Below are positions 61,721 to 64,000 of a DNA stretch of 64,000 nucleotides, in pieces (the first letter of the stretch is position 1; the number at the start of each line of letters is the position of its first letter). The stretch is from the NCBI GenBank assembly GCA_002943765.1, contig PQWQ01000013.1:372001-436000 (forward strand), in the 5' to 3' direction. Both the position numbers and the translations under genes were made by a program. Under the pieces are notes generated by a model. The model saw only the letters and a program-made list of their open reading frames with translations. It was not told the origin of the DNA and did not search any database. This stretch comes from Psoroptes ovis (Eukaryota > Arthropoda > Arachnida > Sarcoptiformes > Psoroptidae).

Positions 61721-61732
61721 ACTCTGCTACCA
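61721..61732 (-). other. Primer binding site for initiator-Met tRNA
   Basis: Immediately inside the 5' LTR, the minus strand reads TGGTAGCAGAGT. Its first 11 bases are complementary to the CCA-ended 3' terminus of eukaryotic initiator methionine tRNA. Confidence 0.85.
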
Positions 61733-61868
61733 TGTTAGCCGTTGTAAAAACGAATGATCGTTATAATTTATTAAAAGACGTTGTAAAATATAAAATTTAA
61801 ATTTTTAAAAAGGGGAGGGATTTAGGGGTTTGTTCACAAAGGACGTACGCCAATTATTTATTTCAACA
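61733..61868 (-). repeat. 5' LTR of the copia element
   Basis: 136 bp, identical to the LTR at 57663-57798; promoter end of the element, which is transcribed leftwards. Confidence 0.97.
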
Positions 61869-61873
61869 CAAAT

Positions 61874-64000
61874 AATGTCATTTGTTGTTGTTTTGCCCAA
61901 TTTACATTGCTGAATTTTGGTTGGTAATCAAATTATATGAAAAAGGAAAAGAATTAATTCTTGCAAATGCCGTGATCCATTAGGCCAAAATTTTGCCTTT
62001 TTTCTTCCTTGAATTCATAACAAAAGTCTACTATTCGGAAATACTACAATGACTATGCAGGATTTAAAATTTGAAGGAAAAAATATTCAAAACGTTTCCC
62101 AATTTTTCCATAATTTTCCTTATTTGCTTCACATCATCATCTTCAGCTTTAAGTGAACAAATGAAACAATTGATTGAATTGATCCAATTCGTTAATTTTT
62201 CTCCTTTTTTTTCTTCATTTTTCACCAACTCGCATTTGAAATACACGAAGTGAATATTTTTTGAATAAAATTGAATAAAAGATGATTAATGATTACGAAC
62301 AAATGTGAAATGTTTGTAAAAATTCTTCTAGAAAGAATATTTTCTTTATTATTCAAGAAATAGTTATTCATTTAGTTTGATCAATCAATGTTAAATTATT
62401 AATATTGATTCATTTATTTTATTCCTTTGTTTTGCGTAATCATGGAGAAATATTCCTATTCAAAACATTATCATCAAATCAAAAGTTTATTGATAAAAAT
62501 AAAAATACGGTACCATTCTCTCCTGTTGTGGTTTCCTCTCGAAATAATAATAAAGATTGGTGCAGTAAATTTTTAATCGATTTTTTGAATATTGCAATTT
62601 TCGCTTGTAAAATGAGAATTTTGTCAAAATTTTTCCAATTCTATGGAAAATGAATAAAGGAATTCTAAAGTTCTTTTCTGTGCATTGAATTTGATCAATC
62701 AATCAATTTAGCAATCAAAAGTTTTTATTATCATGATTTAAGCACTGTTATTAAATCTAGACTTGTAAACAAAAGTTATTTTATCTTTGTTTTTGACAAA
62801 AAATAACAAAAACAAGCAATAACAATCACTGAAATTTAATTCCAAATTCATCATGAAAAACATAAATCATTAATTTTATCACTTTTTAAACATTGAAAAA
62901 AGTTTAAATAATCTTTTGTTATCATGAATTCTTTTAATTCATCTACAACAAAAACTCTATGGATGTTTTTGTATGGATTGAGAAGACTTTAATTCGAAAA
63001 ACAATATTTGGTGTAAGGTCATTTTATTAGGGATTCCGTATGCTCTTTCTTCGTCTTTTGTTGTTGAACAATTTGATTCCAAATAAAAAAAAGTAGCAAG
63101 ATTATATTTGATTACACTTTGATTGAATGTCACATGTTAACAATGAAAATGTCCAAGTTTTATGAAAAAACAACAATAATGGTCATTGTTGTTGATCATT
63201 TATTATTATTTTTGATTATTTGTTTGCTTTATTGGAATTGATTGTTTTTCCTCTTTCAATTATTTTTTTTCCAATAAAATCCCATGAAATTCTTTGAGTT
63301 ATTTGTAAATTTTTGGCAAATATTATTACAAATAACAACAACCAACAGGAACAACAACAATAATAATAATGACAAATCCAAAGAAATGCAAACACACACA
63401 TACAATACAAACAAATGTCAACATTATTGAGTGAAATTTCGGTTTGGAATTTCGATTGGTATTCGTATGACTACGAGTAAATGTTTGAATGAATTTTTTT
63501 TTTTCGAAAATATGCATAGATGCACAACCATAGATTTTTTCGGAGATTTTCTTTGTTAAATTTTTTCTTTCAAAGAAAAAAGAGAATCTCATAATGACAA
63601 ACATCGATCGCAAACGATTTAACGATCGCTTAATTTTTTTGATGGTGAATTGCGAACAATTTTCTGTGCATTTTCTCGCATATTTTTACATTCGATTTGA
63701 TCTTGGTCTGTGTGTCCATATTTTATTTTTTATTTCGCGAAGGTTTGCCCCATTTATTTGCTACCATTATGTGTTTATTTGAGAATTTGGTATATATTAT
63801 CATTATGTATAATAATAATAAAATTATTCTCATGACCCTATTTGATTTAATATATTTTTCATTTTGATTCTCATGAGATGTTTTTATTTATCATTATTAT
63901 TATCATTTTTTTTATTCTGATGCTCTTAGAAATTCTTGTGAAATTTCTATTTTCTTATACATTTTTTTCAAAAATAATTTGAGAATATATTTCATTATTA
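61874..64000. other. Intergenic region, no gene seen
   Basis: AT-rich sequence to the right edge. The ORFs here are short, A/T-run driven and unsupported. Confidence 0.5.

Larger units (their letters stand above)
57663..61868 (-). mobile_element. Full-length Ty1/copia LTR retrotransposon
   Basis: A 4206-bp element in minus orientation. The target duplication CAAAT is at 57658-57662 and 61869-61873. The 136-bp LTRs start TG and end CA and are identical base for base. A primer site complementary to initiator-Met tRNA adjoins the 5' LTR (right side), and a single intact gag-pol frame fills the interior. Identical LTRs and an intact frame indicate a very recent insertion. Confidence 0.97.

Noticed and set aside
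1..64000. tRNA, rRNA and CRISPR search by eye
   Set aside because: No cloverleaf-like B box with matching A box, no rRNA core sequence and no regularly spaced repeats were found; the copia primer site is only a 12-nt tRNA complement.

Overview
The window is an AT-rich, intron-bearing arthropod chromosome segment, almost certainly from an astigmatid mite of the house-dust, scab or scabies mite group. The best species signal is an 11-exon paramyosin gene (27191-31771, minus strand). Its conceptual product of 875 residues is, from memory, very close to the group 11 mite allergens (Der p 11 / Der f 11) and has the same length. Short introns with GT/AG ends, codons ending in A or T, and Asn/Asp/His runs built from AAT/GAT/CAT codons fit that assignment. 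Species cannot be fixed by eye.

Left part (1-26900). A CUB-domain membrane protein gene (minus) runs off the left edge, with a piggyBac-type MITE in one intron. Then follow a mostly empty stretch, a mariner relic, a 171-bp hAT-type MITE with a perfect 8-bp target duplication, and a small secreted six-cysteine protein gene (minus). Next come an ABCH-type ABC half transporter (plus), an unrecognised Asn-rich 465-residue protein (plus), and the tRNA/mRNA pseudouridine synthase PUS7 (minus). A compact repeat island (24997-26829) follows, made of two direct repeats, a G/T-rich insert, a Ty3/gypsy integrase scrap and a dead mariner transposase.

Middle part (27000-50000). Paramyosin is followed by a head-to-head pair of nuclear genes for mitochondrial proteins: NDUFS6 (complex I, minus) and bL36m/MRPL36 (mitoribosome, plus). 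I recall the same divergent pair in the human genome. After several kilobases without genes come two paramyosin-like exons that copy the exon size and phase of paramyosin exon 8, and a myofilin/flightin-like gene. Three thick-filament-related loci thus lie on one strand within 19 kb. A cytochrome b5-domain protein gene (plus) follows.

Right part (50000-64000). A single-pass membrane protein of unknown function (minus) precedes an 8-exon GH20 beta-hexosaminidase-like gene (minus), whose general-acid Glu and other active-site residues are changed. An intact 4.2-kb Ty1/copia retrotransposon (57663-61868, minus) follows, with identical 136-bp LTRs, a 5-bp target duplication, an initiator-Met tRNA primer site and a single 1265-codon gag-pol frame. 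The last 2 kb hold nothing recognisable.

No rRNA, tRNA gene or CRISPR array was seen. Exon models were made by reading splice sites and frame continuity by eye; no alignment or RNA evidence was available.
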